Positions 14,985-35,700 of a stretch of 64,000 nucleotides of DNA are shown piece by piece. Position 1 is the stretch's first letter. Each line of letters opens with the position of its first letter. Made by a program: the position numbers and the translations under genes. The DNA is from Micromussa lordhowensis (Eukaryota > Cnidaria > Anthozoa > Scleractinia > Lobophylliidae): positions 19,027,544 to 19,091,543 of the forward strand of contig OZ026608.1 in NCBI GenBank assembly GCA_964020085.1, given 5' to 3'. The notes under the pieces are model-generated. The model had not been told where the DNA came from. It searched no databases and worked only from the letters and a program-made list of their open reading frames with translations.

Positions 14985-15080
14985 CCACAGCCGGGGCGCA
15001 GTGACGTCAAAGCGCCGCCCCTCGGATTAGCGCGCCAAAACGAAAGTGGTCAAACGTGTCGCCAGGATGGCGGAGGTTGC
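14985..15080 (+). promoter_or_regulatory. CpG-rich promoter-like block (CRE, GC box, E2F, YY1-like sites)
   Basis: Within 100 bp there is a palindromic CRE TGACGTCA (15002-15009), a GC box CCGCCCC (about 15015-15021), GCGCGCCAAAA (15030-15040, the reverse of an E2F site) and CAGGATGGCGGAGG (about 15063-15076, resembling a YY1 site, which often lies just downstream of a start site and points along transcription). The block is far richer in G, C and CpG than its surroundings. It reads as a promoter directed rightward. The nearest rightward gene is the ZSWIM-type gene at 20773. Confidence 0.5.
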
Positions 15081-15350
15081 AGTGCGCTGTGCTAAACACA
15101 ATAAACTGATAATCATGGGTGGAATAATAACCCAGCAGGGGTGTTGAGCAAAGAATACAGAGAATGTCGAAACGTAATCGATTGTTATAAATAATAATAA
15201 TAACACCGAAGATAAAGGGGCACGTAGAGACAGAAATTCGTTAATAGGTCAGCATCATTTGGAGCGGTGAACAATTGCTGTCTAGTTCAATTTCGCTGGA
15301 TACGTTTCGGGTGAAGAGCTCCTTGTTTTATCAGTCTTGACGTGCGGTGG
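15081..15350 (+). other. Candidate non-coding first exon (5' UTR)
   Basis: The promoter-like block is followed by about 270 bp without a long frame and then a consensus splice donor, GGTGG|GTGAGTATGC, at 15350/15351. A good acceptor (pyrimidine tract then CTCTCGCAG) ends at 20551, 220 bp before the ZSWIM start codon. A simple model is a 5' UTR exon here spliced over about 5.2 kb to an exon starting at 20552. This is inference from sites only; a separate non-coding transcript is equally possible. Confidence 0.3.
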
Positions 15351-18300
15351 GTGAGTATGCAATCATAGCAATTAAATGATAGCCAAGGGGAATTTTTCGA
15401 AAATAACGCTGTAATTTCATGTATTTTGGTGATATTTGCATATGCAGGGCGCGGCGGTAAAGAGTTTCAGGATTTCTGGTTTTGCCGCAATTGCGACAGA
15501 TCTCGTTTTGTCAGACGTTTTGCTCATTAAGAACTAATTTAGAGACTTCGTTTAATTATCCAAAGATAGATCTAGGGAACAAGACCGAAAAAAGACATTA
15601 AAAAAAATTAAGCAGGTCGTAATATTCTACGTGATACCATTGACTTGCTAATGTCGCTAGAAGTGGAATCTCCAAGGTTACTGAAAACAATGAAAGAAAC
15701 GGCGAAGGTCATACAATAACCTCCAAAAGATAACTGGAAAACATAAATTCCACTCTTTTCTAAAATAGCATATTTCCCGTGGCAAGAAAAGTGCCTTGGA
15801 AACATTGTATCGACATACTAAATAGCAAATTTTTTGGCACTAAGAAATGCAGTTTATACTGTAAGGATACCATTCAAAATCCCGTCTGTCAAAAACACAG
15901 CGACACGCGCCTGCATTAAGCTGGCTTTTTTTAACGAATCACGACAGAAGACATTCTGAAGGTTGCATGTGCGACGTAAGCCTTTGTCAAAAATCAACAA
16001 CGAGATATTTTGAAACAACAATCAATCCAATATCAAAAGACCAATGTTCCAAAGTGAGGCATATTTCGCACCACCAAAGGTTTTAAACCAGTTTGTGCAA
16101 TACTTAACGCGAACGTTGCCGGAAGAAGACCAGGTATCTCAAGACTTGCATGAAATGACGGGATTTTTTTAGAGCAACGGTATTCTCTAGGTATTAAATA
16201 TTAGTAATACTAGAAACGAACAAAAATTAAACAAAACAACGCGAAAAGAAAGATCAGTCAAAACAAGTTCGGGGCGAAACATCAAAATTACAAGTGTGCT
16301 TTCAGCTCGATGTAATGTTCCTTTTTTTAATTTCGTTTATATCGACTTTACGAGTAGGCTCAGCTAGCTGAGAATAGCATGCGGTACAAAATTTCACTGG
16401 AAAAAAAATATATATAAACCCGGATAAGGCACTTGACCACGTGAAAGAAGAGTCAAGCAGCGCTAGCCATAAGTTAAGTAGCGGTAGCGCCAGAGAGTCT
16501 AGCCCGTACAGAGAAAGATCAAACAAGGGGGTTAGTTCAACGACATGTTGATCCACGACTTTTCTAATAGCACGTTTCCTTGTATTGTTTTGCGTAGCAT
16601 TGTTGTCATATCCAATGTTGAAATAGCCCCCGCAATTGTTCAAAAGACCGCACTTGAACTGGCTCGCAGTGACATGTGCGATTAAATACGAGATATTGTC
16701 ATCAGTCGCTTCGTATAAAGCCACTTATCTCCCAACAAATGCCTTACAACGCAGTGTTTTAAGAAGCCCCAAGGGGACAACAAAGACAGCTCACTTCCCG
16801 CAAAGATCTAATGGGGCTTGCTTTTGAAAAACGAGCGTTTGACAATCCGGTAAATGCGTCTTTTGTCTTTTCATCGCCTCTAGGCATAGCTAACAGTTTT
16901 CAACGCAAATGCTATATTTTAATAGCTCGTATAAAAGGGAGCCTTAGCACGGTTTCCTCACGGAAGGGTTTAAGCGTCACCTTGACATAACCACAAAAAA
17001 TACTTAAAAATATCATCGAAACGGATATCCTAGTAAGACATAAGTTAAGAGCGTTTCTTTTTTTTAACAAAAAAAACTCGACAGCATCATTTTTGCTTCA
17101 GTGATAATCCCGTGCCCGAACTGACTTTTTAAAAAATAATCTCACGCTTGAACCAAAAGGTATGATTCTGAAGTTTGCGCTGTTTTCACACTACGGCAAG
17201 AATTCTAAATAAAAAACGACGTTTTTCTGATCAAATCTCTTACGTAAGGCTGAAGTCTTGATTCAAAATCGCCGTGTGCGTTTCAGAAATACATAATTTA
17301 TTTTCGCAATCCATCAACAGTAGCACTAGAGATTACCGAAGCCTGCCACCCGAAAGTTAAGAGATAAAGATTATTTGTTGTATTTAAGATCAATTATTAC
17401 AAAAATTTCCGACGTTTTATTTTCCCGTTTAAGCGACAATATGGCTCCATTTGTTTAAATTGGGTTTAGAAATGGACAAGAGCGTCTTATACATCGGAAA
17501 CCAGCCAAATGAAAGATTATCTTTCCCTCGCCATAATGTCTGATAGGGTATGCTGGATAAGGCATATTTTCCGGTAAACTTCCAGTTTGTTTGGATCAAG
17601 GGAATTTGGGCCTTGTCCAAAATAATTACAGCAGGTAGTGAATACATCGGGGCCAAATATGCTTTTACAAGGACTGCAAGCTCCTAAATGAAACCGATCT
17701 TTAAAGAAATGCGTATTTCGTAACAAAAATAAATGTTCCCTTACAGGAATAAAGTTTCACCGCCGGATCTTTACATAACCAACCTTACAAAAACTCTGTC
17801 AGCATGTAATAGGTGTTGTTTCCATTGCCCACACGAGGAATTATAAATATATTATATCAATGTAGCTTGAACTAAAAATATATATGCCACAAGCGAGGCC
17901 AAAATAAACAGACTAAAACTCTGAGAGTTTTAACGTGACCTCTTCATGACAAAATCAGGACTCCTAGCTTGAAAAGAGATTAGAAAGCCGCGTAACCTTG
18001 ATTAAAGTAAATTTGTTCTCAACACACTTTGACAAGATTGAATGTGAAAGCTTCGGCGCCCGTCGTGGAATTGTTTTTATGAAGCGAAATTATCAATCCC
18101 GCCCATATACGCCGGCAATACAACTTCTAAACCCCCACATTAACTCGAATTCTGTAGAAATTGTTTAAAAATAGTTTCATATTAAGATTTCTGTGTGCAT
18201 TTTTCGCCAACTTTCTAGTCTTTGCTTTGTGTATCCGTCTTTGAAATCATGCGTGACAATCGTTAATTGAGCATATAACCAGTGAACTTCACAAACTCAT

Positions 18301-20551
18301 TAGAATATGAAGAGATTTATTTCGATTCATGGAACCACCGTTTCAGCATTGCACCACGGACATTGCCTTCGTGAATTCTGAAACGAAGAATAGAAATACC
18401 ACATCACGCTTAAAAGCCTGAAACTGGAACGTTCTAAAGGAAGAAATTCTCGAAACAGGTAAGAGTTCTACAAAGTTCGCCCGAAATCACGAAAATTGTC
18501 AAGTGGACTGTCATATTTTCTTTATGTTCGGGTATGTTTATGTTTTCTCTTTCTTTAATGTAATTGAAATCTACCTGCGTATCAGAAAAAATTGCTTCAA
18601 CGAAAACGAAATTGTAAAACTGTAGTGGAAAATTCTCAAGTTCCGATGTTTTCCGCGACGTTTTCGCAAAAAGGAACTCTAATAACTCTGACACGGAAAT
18701 CGACCGTACTTGCACTATTGACAGTAAATATTCATCCAATACGTCACATTTTTGGCACGAGCTAAATTATAATGGGTTAAAGTTTTATCTAGTTTATCTG
18801 AAAATGCGACAAATAGCTTTGCAGAAGCTTTCAGACTGACACAAGATGCTTAAAGGATTTTACAAGTGTGATACTAACAACACTCCGAAACTCTCTTGCG
18901 CCTGTGCTTTAAAAGATTGCGTGAATGTCACTGTTGAATCTTGAAGATGTAAGGTTTTCCACTCGAAATTTTCTTGATAAATCTCAATGTTTATAACAGT
19001 TTTCAGCTTAAGAATCACGGCCGGAAATCTTGTGGTATATTTGAGTTGTTTTGGGAAGTTGCCTGAGTCCACTTTTGTTTCCTTTCCGAATACGCACGGA
19101 ATTCATTTTCAGCGACGACTTGGCGAAGAATGCTAAGAAACCGATTTACTAACAGACCAATGTATAGTTGAAAACATAAAAGGACCGCTTAAATCTCTGG
19201 TGATTCGAGACGGAGTTCTCAAAAGGACCCATCAAGGTAGATTAGGGTTTGAAAGGTTATAGAAGATAAAAGAAAAGTACCTGTCACCTGGTCTGTCTCT
19301 CTTGAATATCGAAGAGTCGATTAAGCCAAGATTTTTTTTTACTCAGTTAATTGTCATTCTAAACACAAGCCAATGTTTCAACGCGGGGAGGCTAATATTC
19401 CAGCCATCAGTGGATCGGCTATCCACGAATTCTCAAAATACTGCAAATTCAACATTGGCTATCTCGAGACCCCCAATCGGTAGACCTCCATTGTCGCTGG
19501 CGACACTGTGTCTCCGTATCACAAAACACCTTCGTGCTCCCCACAACGACTAATCGCTCTCTTTATAAGCTCGCGCAGACAGCTTGTCGGTAAGCTTCCG
19601 GCGACAAAAAAATATCGCCGATTTCGCCCGATTCTCGCAGATTTCGCTGCGATTTCCCCAGCGAAGAACAAACACGGTCGGTTATTCGTTGCCACTGCGA
19701 AGCTAAGACGTCAAACATCCTTTTCCGCGGCGGCCAGTAAACAAATATGGGCTTAAAACACCGGGTTATTAAAATTTGAAATGCATATGCGGTGTGCATT
19801 GTGCTCTGGCGCCAGCGAGCCGTCCATAAAAATACCCCTCTACTCTCCCGGGGAGAGTAAATGGAATGGATTTCAACTAGCCTGTCACACAATAAGACCC
19901 TCGCTGGCATTAATTCGCAGATAGCAACAAAATCCCCACCAGGCCCGGTATGTTTATGAACTTATCAAGCCCCAAATAGTCTTTCTTTTGATATTTCATC
20001 CTTGCCCGCGGTGTAGTTTTGCTTGTCACCTACACGTACTCTTCAACACGGCTTCCCTTAATCGCCCCACTTCGTGACGTAATGTCCGCAATGTAAATTT
20101 CTATTAATTTAATTATACGTTTAATAATAGAGATATGTCAATCATCGCAGTCGAGTCCTCCACGTGCCGGGGGTTCGTAGACTTGGTGTCGCCAGTTTCA
20201 GCGGTTTATCGACCAGACTGCGCCAACACGGTGCCAAGCGAGAAGCATACCAAACCTTAAGTAAACCTTGTGGCGTTTTGATATGTCAGTGGATTTGACA
20301 ACATAAAGAGTTTACCCTTTGTTGCGGATGTAAAATAGCTTGAAACAAGCGCCCGAATCGCAGAAATTCGTTCCCCCTATCTAAACGAAATAGAACACAA
20401 ACAACTCAAAACATCCCTAGGGAGAGGACCTGTTTCCAGCTGCCAATCGGGGTAAGGAGAGTCGCGCTTTTCATCAGCGCGTTGCGATGATGCCATAAAG
20501 CAGGCCGATTTGAACATTTTCGCTCATGATTGCTTTGTTTCGCTCTCGCAG
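15351..20551. other. Non-coding stretch, possible 5' intron of the ZSWIM-type gene
   Basis: No recognisable gene. The 140-residue minus frame at 16302-16724 and the 101-residue minus frame at 18434-18739 match nothing I know and lack coding-like composition. A more GC-rich patch at about 19500-19760 contains CTTTATAAGC and could be regulatory, but nothing more specific is visible. Confidence 0.35.
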
Positions 20552-20772
20552 ATATTTTTCCGCGACTCCGAGTGTTTACAGAAAACTACACTGGCTGTGA
20601 GCGTTGGACGAAGAGGAAAACAAGTTATATTTTAGCGACGTGAATTATCTTGCATCTCATTGAAAAAAAACAGAGGGGAGCCTACGTGGGGAGTCTGTTT
20701 TTCTCAACACTTGTGACTGTGTTTACACTTGAGCAACCCGGCGCATGTGACAGACTGCGTTCATTTGCTGCG
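20552..20772 (+). other. 5' UTR / upstream region of the ZSWIM-type gene
   Basis: The stretch before the start codon has no in-frame ATG. It opens just after a strong acceptor-like sequence (TGCTTTGTTTCGCTCTCGCAG ends at 20551), so it may be the 5' part of the first coding exon after a 5' UTR intron. Alternatively transcription starts near here. Confidence 0.35.
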
Positions 20773-27580
<6,808 letters not shown>

Positions 27581-29655
27581 CTCCGCTTATTGGAAAAAAG
27601 TTTGAATTATATAAATTATTTATGAAATGAAAATTCACAATTGTGCTAAAAGATGAAATATTATTGCGTTGCAATAGGCGATGAAGACAAAATTGTATAT
27701 ATTACGTAGCAAAATTTATGAAGAGTTCTTTTCCTCTCTCTGTTTCACTCGCCTCTAAACTTGAAATTCAGAAACAAATGATGCTTTGGAGCGCTGTTTA
27801 CAGATTCAGTTTATCAGTGTGCCCTTAGGAGTGGTTTAAATTAAAAATGTTTTCAAAGATTTATGCCGTCTGTTGAGTATTGTGTCTCCGTGTGTGGGCG
27901 AATCGTGTATAATTGTATATTTAAAATTAACAATAGTCGCGCTTTCATGCTTGAATGGAACAACAATACCAATATCTTTGAACGTCTGAAAATAAAACGT
28001 CCCCCCTCCCGTAGATCTCTGACGCAAGAATCGGGTCTAATTATCACCCGCCTCCCCAAAATAAATCCCCCTGGCTCCGCCCTCCCCCAACTGAGTTCCT
28101 GTTGTTTTTGCCCTTCATGTTGTCTGGCTTGGAGGTTTTCACCAATCGGTATTGTTATCGAGTTCGATCTTCGTTCCGCTTTCAGTAGAGGAGCGTGGGC
28201 TCCATTCGCGATTAGCGGTTGGTACTTGAGCTCCTATTTTTACATGCGCTCCATTTCGGGCACAAAAAGGTTCAAACAAAAACTGCTATTCTTTACAATG
28301 TTAAGAGCTGCAATGATAAGCTCAGGAAAGACACCCTTCAGTCAAAAATGAAAGGTTCACCCAATTAACAGAGGATGACAGTGAAATATTTTGTCACGAC
28401 ATTCTACCCCCCTTGTCCGTTCGTCACGCAATTCATGCATCTCACTTCAAGTAAAGCGTGGTGTCACGAAACGAGTTGCGGGATATGGTCGCCAGGGAAA
28501 GCTCAGACAGACAGGTTTGAGCTGGCAAGGTCAACTCCTAAGGCCCTTTTGACGAGGCTGGGAATTCTCATATTTGGCAGGGATGGAAGAAAATTGAGAG
28601 AATATGGTTCAAAATAAAATCGCTGCAAAAATAGTTTGCGATGAAATTTTGCGCCATGTAATGCGATGGCGAACATTCACCAAACTTCTTCTTTCCTTCG
28701 CTTCTGCTATGACCACTACATGTTGCGCAAAACAACGCTTGTTCTTCGGGTTTCAAAAATGTGCTCACATTCAACAGAACTCACAGACAGCAAGATAAAT
28801 TACTTTCCAGTAACTTACAAAATCTTTATTAAAAAACAACTGCTTGTGCCGGAAACTTTGTACATATTCCGCTCTCTACTGAAAACTGAGCTAAACATAG
28901 ACTTCTGCAGTCGAGAGCCTGGAAGTGTGCAATGATGGCTGCCCCCGGTTGAAGAGTGAATCACTTGCACGCAGTCAAGATCTATCCATTTGGCCTTTCT
29001 GGCCTTCATCTGGGTACACTTGGTTTAACTTGTTAAGAAGGAACACGAGAGAGAAGCGACTAAAAGGATAAGAAATATAGGTACAGTCGAACCTCCACTA
29101 ACGGACACCTTTCTACAACGGCCGCGTTCCTCTACCCCAAACAGGTTTGACTGTGGTTTCAAACTCAAGCTCTGTTGATAACTCTATCGAGTTATTTTCG
29201 TCCACTGCTACAAGAAAAAAGCCAATACTTGTCGACGAGAATCATAGCACACACAAACAACAACTTTAGTCATGCACGTGACCAACATCACAAACAGTTG
29301 AGCAAACGAGAATCTCTTCTTGTCGGAATCCTCTCCCAAGAGTCGCTTGCGACCGGGAATTTCGGCAAGAATGTACGTTGCTAGGCGACAGATCGAATTA
29401 TGCCTAAGTCGCAACTTTCGGATTGTTCGTGCTCAATTGTGATTGGACATTGAGACTTGGAACTCTTCGGGCACTCTGACGATTGGCCGAGCACGACCGT
29501 TGTAACTCGACTGTACAGATAACACGATATGAATACAATTACGATAACGTTTGGCCATACCAATTCTTCACTGGCAACTTGACTCCCTTTCTTTTATCAA
29601 TCCATTATTGATGCGAAACTTACTAAACCAGGCCATCGTTTGCCGGTATTTCACT
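27581..29655. other. Intergenic region between two convergent genes
   Basis: It holds the 3' UTRs of the ZSWIM-type gene (rightward) and POLR2E (leftward, a GATAAA about 60-70 nt past its stop on the minus strand), plus the TA-flanked MITE at 29084-29513. The 162-residue plus frame at 27863-28351 has no recognisable domain, and I treat it as UTR. Confidence 0.6.
29084..29513. mobile_element. TA-flanked MITE, pogo/Tigger-like ends
   Basis: Left end CAGTCGAACCTCCACTAACG follows TA (29082-29083); right end ...CTCGACTG precedes TA (29514-29515). The termini share CAGTCGA in inverted orientation and the flanks give a TA target duplication, the pattern of Tc1/mariner-pogo type elements. About 430 bp with no transposase. 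Confidence 0.6.
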
Positions 29656-29721
29656 TTAGACAACAAGTCTATAAGTGATATATCGACCTGCTGTTTCACT
29701 GGGACGAATGATCTTTACCAC
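29656..29721 (-). CDS. POLR2E: POLR2E exon 9 (terminal)
   Basis: Acceptor TTCCCCGCAG|GTGGTA. It encodes [20 protein letters not shown] plus V and TAA at 29656-29658, the conserved RPB5 C-terminus. Confidence 0.96.
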   Translation of the reverse strand: MVKIIRPSETAGRYITYRLVV

Positions 29722-32700
29722 CTGCGGGGAAAAAATACCAATATCAAAGCGCTGTAAATAATTATTCAACGTCGTTATATAGTGGAACCCGGTTAATTCG
29801 GTCACGAACGGGCCACAAAAGTCTGGCCGTATTAGAGGGGGTTCTGTAACTAATATAATGACTGACTGAGCTTTTGTTCGGCCCAGAATAAAGGCAAGGT
29901 TCCACTGTATTTTTCAGAAGCCACGAACGTCTTCAGAGCCTGTAATTCAATCGCTCTCTGTTTCCCGCACCTCTATTATTCTAACTTCAAGGCTCATTGT
30001 TATATATATAATAAACTTTATTTAAACACAGTGGCATTGTTTCTTTAAACACAGTGGCATTGTTTCTTTAAACACAGTGGCATTGTTTAAACACATTGTT
30101 TCTCTTGTTTTTCTCAGCCAATCATTTTAAGCCTCCTGGGAGGTGCATGGCGCCTCATGTTAGCTTCTCTCTTGAACAAGCCCATTCACTGGCCAGTCCA
30201 TGGTCACATGACATTTCGCCCCAGCTCACCTGCCCTCTTTTGAGTCCAAAATACCGCGCCACCGGATCACCGGACTGGATACGAGGAAGTTGATGTTCCT
30301 TGAGTTTACTACAAGTTTAGTTAAGGAAAACGCTCCCTTTCAGTGGAGCAGAATTTATGTTGAGGTCATGCCTTGTGAAAAAAACATTGATTTCCATCAA
30401 ATTTTTCAACACAATGTCAATACGAAATCTAATGCACAGGTCAAATATGCAAGATGGCTGACAACAATTAGAGTGCCAAAGGGACAAGCCTCTAGGGACG
30501 TCTGGGGGCATGCTACCCCAGAACATTTTAAAATTGAGAGGCTCTGAAATGCTATCTTACGCATTCTCTTATCTATATTTCCTAACAAAAAACATCAATT
30601 TTGGAAAAGGCCAAAATGCCAAGAATATCAAGGGATTACAAAGACTTTTTTTCAACTTTTATCTTACAGCGATAGCATAATTGAAAATGTACACCACACC
30701 CTGACCCCACACCCCATCTCTAGCAACAGCCTTGACTGTGCTAAGACAAGGACAGTCAAGGTTCTGTCACATTCCAAAAAAAACCTGTGTTTTCCCTAAA
30801 TTACTCTTTACAAGTATTATTTCACGAATAGTAGGCAGCTCAGAAATCAAGGGCTTGTTTTTGAGCCAGTAAAAAGGTAAAGGTCAAGTCTGCCCATGAG
30901 CCATGTAGCACATCAGGATGGAGAGAGCTTATCTCATTTTCTGTAGCATGAAGTGACTAGGAGTATTTCTACTTCCCCCTGGATGGGATGCTAGCCCATT
31001 TATACACCTGGGTAGAGAGAGGCATTGGCAGAGTAAAGTGTCTTACCCAAAGAACACAACATAATGTCACCGCCCGGGGCTCAAACCTGGACTGCTCACT
31101 CCAGAGTCGAGCGCACTAATCATGAGGCCACCACGCCTTCCACTTTGTAGCCCGTGGCCGGCACTTAATAAGAACCCTGAGTACAGCCTACATATATGCT
31201 ATGTCACTGCAATAATAAGGATACTATCTCTGAAGAAGTTCTGCCTTTTCATCCAGGGTCATAAGAACATGTTCTGGAATGAGCTAAATTTAGGAAGAAA
31301 GGAAAACATGTCAAGTAAATGCAAAGTTAAATATTCCAAAGAAATAATTCACATGATTACTAGCTTTGATTTAAAGAATTGAACACAATCAAACCAGAGC
31401 AAGCATCCCAGCACCCTCATCCATTCTTTAAGGGAGACCGCCCATGACAACATCCATGTTCATTTCATATTTCGCATTTACTAATAAAGTCAACTTGACT
31501 GAAGGATTCGTTTTTGTATTTTCAATGTTTGGATGCTAGCAAGGCATTTTAAAGTACTAAGTCAGTAAATTGAATGGTTCCAAAAATGAATTCACAATTT
31601 GCTGTAATGAATGAGGGCAAAGAGTACAACTAGAAACTAACGAGACTTACCTCGTGTTCTGTGATGTTTACCATGAGTTCAGCCTCCATGAATTGTTCCA
31701 AGATGTACTTTGGTGCTAGGTCAACTAATGACTGAAAATACGTGTATGACATTGGTGTACATGTACTTTGCTTGATGATGTTAAGGGTACATGTAAATGA
31801 TTAACTGTCGAAAAAAATTATTGGAGGAATGAAACTAGGGCTGGTAAATGGTCTTTAAAAACCATGACTTGTACAAAACTTGTGTCGAATTTCAGGGGTC
31901 TTGCAGTCTCGGTTTTTCAGAGGTTATGAGTGTCTCGCAGTCTTGACTAAGAAAGTCTTGAAGTCCTGACTTGTTTGTTTGTTTTTATAACTGGCATCTG
32001 ATTGTCTTGGAATCTGAACATCCTCACACTTGCATTTAAAACATTACGGCACCTTAATTTCGCTACTTACAAAGCCACAAATGTTTCGGGTTCGAAAAAA
32101 AAATCCACTAGTCTCACCTTCGTGCAAAGTCTCGTATTTACCAGAAATTTAGAAACTGGCTGTTAATCAAGAATGGGCATCAGAATTAAAAGTAACCACG
32201 CTACACTTTGGCATGGAGACAGTCATCTTTTTATCACAAGGCATCCCGTCATGAACCCAGAAACAAAATTGTATACCAGAGGGTCTTATACTAGACTTAA
32301 GATCAAACAGTCTGAATTAGAGCTCTGTGTGCATGTGTGTGCAAGTCTCACCTGTTTTGCCGATGGTGTCATGCCCATTTGCACAACTATTATCGCCCTG
32401 CTGATGTTTTCTTCTTGCATTCGATTGCAATATCTGCAGAGAAGGCAACATTGTAAATAATATTTAATTATTTAATTAAATAACAGAACTTAATGGCCTA
32501 GGTATGAAAATACATCATTTTGCTTTTAAAAAGATATGCAGCCCAACAAGCTTCAAGATGTTTTTTTTTTCATGAATCATTCTATGTACATTCAGATTTG
32601 CAAGAATAAAGTTCATAAAGTTTCACTCCACAAGAAAAGGTGAACACATGAAGCTCCTGTTTACAGTGGATATACCATAACACAAAGTTTGTCCAATCAC

Positions 32701-35700
32701 TAGTACATATTGCGAATATTTTCTCACAAAATTTCAACTTGCTCCTGTTGCTTTTTTCAGCTACATGTGCACCATAATCTAATGAAAACCAATGTCATGG
32801 GGGTAAATGGGCTTATGATGTCCAGAAATATGAAACAAAACTAAACTAACTAGCAAACAAAGGTCTCTAAGACTGGTAAACATTTTCCTCTCTCCTCGCA
32901 ATTTGGACATCCTTGTGACCTTGTTTCTTTAAACTTACAAATGCCTTCCACTGGGTTCTCAGATAACTGAGCCAATCAGAGCAGGAAAAGTTTACTACTG
33001 TTAAACTCCTGATGAAATTTATGCACAAATCTCCAAAAGACCCTTGTGCACTCAAGGCAGAGAGATAATTTTACTGTAGCTCGGTTTTTCTTGAAGCTAG
33101 TCTGGAAAAATGGGGAAGACTAAAAGGGATACAAATTACAGCTAATTTGAAAAATGCTTGGTAGTCAGAACAACAATGCCAATCGACTGAGTAGCCAATT
33201 TGTGATATCCATATAGGTAATCCCCGCAAAAGTCATCTCTGTTGATTGCATACATGCCATAGGGCAGTCAATCAATCGATGAACTTTAACTTCTGACGAA
33301 AACGGAAAAGCGCTATTTCTCGGCCAATATTTAGTCTTCTTCGAATTTTTTTTTCAGAATTTAGAGAGAACTTTTCAAACACTACTTTGACTCAAAAGTC
33401 CAAATTTGAAGAAAATTGCCGATCTGAAGGCATACGACAACCTAAAGCATCGACAGTTTCAAAAGTTGAAAATATAATATCTAGTGTGATTATTGTACAA
33501 TGTTTTACTCACTGTTTAATTGTTTTTATTCCAACTTTAGGCTCATCAGGGAAAAACACAAACATCTGATCTGTAAAGTTCATACGAAAATGATCTCCAT
33601 GCAGCAGAACGGGAAATGGGAAGAAGGAGATAGGGATGGATAGGGCACACGCTGGAAAAGCCAGTGGCTAGTACTACAAGACAAGCCTTTCATTAATATT
33701 CATATTTTTGATTATGCAGACCCTCAATTATCCAGACTATTTCATCTAGCTATAGTCCAAACAAGTCTGGATAATCGAGATTCGACTGTTCCCATTTATA
33801 AACTTGTGCACTGTGAGAGTAAAGTGTATTGCCTAAGAACACAATGCAATGACCTCAGTCAGGCCTCAAACCTAAACCGCTCTATTTGGTGTCCAGTACT
33901 TCCCTATCCCAATGGCATTCTCATGGTAAATTAACCTATCATTTAATAATCTACACATATGTACGAAAGCTTACAAACCATGGTAATGCAGAGAAAATGC
34001 ATCATAAACATGTAAGCCCTCTAACCAAAAAAGACATGTTCTACATCAATTCCCACAGAAATCATAACTTTCATCAGACAACCTTAATTAAAAGATTGAT
34101 CTATTTTTTCACTGCGATATGGTATGTTCAATGAACAATTTATTGTAATGTGCTATTTAAGTTTCAACTGTTTGTTTATGTATTACACTATTTTTGCCAC
34201 ATATGTACAGTTTATGCAATAGAATTTGACTAGTTGCATTACTGAAAGCTTAGGGTCTATTTCATGTAGGTTTGATTATGGCATTTTTGATTTCAGATGA
34301 AGAGGACTGAAATATTGAAAATATCTCCATATTTACCTGTTGGGTCATCATTGTGAGCCACCAAAATTGATAAATCGCTTCGTGTAGGTCTTCCTTCACT
34401 AAAATGCAACATACATGTAGAGTAAACAGTGGGACAATGAGACCAGTGCAAACAACAATATTATTTGTGGGATGTTATTGTATCACAAGGACACCTATCA
34501 AACACGAGATGAATCATTTACACACCTGAGCTGTACTATATGGAGGGGGACATTGGGGTTTGCGGTATTGTGGTATTGGGCCATTTTTCTTGCGGTATTT
34601 CGGGAATTTTAATTTCCAATTGCGGTATTGCGGTATTTTCTGGAGCTGCGGGATGCGGTTTTTTAGCATTTTGGCTGGTATAAAAAATTATCGTTTAAGT
34701 CCTACGTTTTCCGAGCTTTTTCTGTCCTCCGCGATTGTTTCGGAAACAAGCTAAAACAGAATGTCAGACATCTTCCGTCACGCGAGTTATTTGAAACTCG
34801 CCTGATCGTAAGTGATTATGAACAGTACTACATTTGTAATCGTCAACAATTTTAGCGCTTCATCAGTCAATTACAATTCGCAGTCGCGCGGTCTTCTACT
34901 GACATGACATTTAATACCATTGAGGTCATTGAGTCTTGACGCGGGGTCAAAGAGCGTTTCTATAAACCCGTGCGCTTCGGCAATAGCAGTGGCTGGTCCT
35001 CGTGAATTCGCTGTAATCGAATGTGTAACAATATTTTACGAAGAGGGGAAAGGTGGAGAGAATTATCGCAATAAAAACAAATTCAGATGTCGGATAGACA
35101 AGCGAGAAAAAAGACTTGTCAAGTTCAGGGAAAGTATTTGGTAAGTTGAAAGCTAAATTAAAACCTAACCGACACTGGAAGTCCTGCAATTCTTAGATGC
35201 CATGGAAGGATCGATAAAAGCAAGAAGAACAGAGTTTCTATTTTATGGTGTTACAATAGGGTAAAATGGGGTTGACAGGCCTGCACGACTCCCAAGCGCG
35301 TGTTTTTAGCCTTTTTCATAGCTTGGCTTTCACGAGTATATCTTTGAGCGAACGCCCTCTTTTGTATGAAATGAGGGGCGGATCTCTGTAGATTTCGCTC
35401 AGTAATGGTTGTTGTTCAATTAAATGCCATTTTTTCATGAGAATTTGTTTTAGATTTGGCACTGATGGTTGATATGTTGTGACAAAAGGCAAGATTTGTT
35501 TGCTTTCTTTTTGTTTTGGTCGGAGGACTAATTTCCTTGATTTAAAGGCTTTGATTTTCTCTTCAAATATTTTCTTAGAAGAGTTTGTTCTGAGAAGTCT
35601 TAGGGCCTCTCCTTTGATGAAACCTTTTTTCACTCCCGGAGTGTGAGATGAAGTGAAATGTGTGTATTGAAACGTCTCGGTAGGCTTGAAGTGGGTACGC

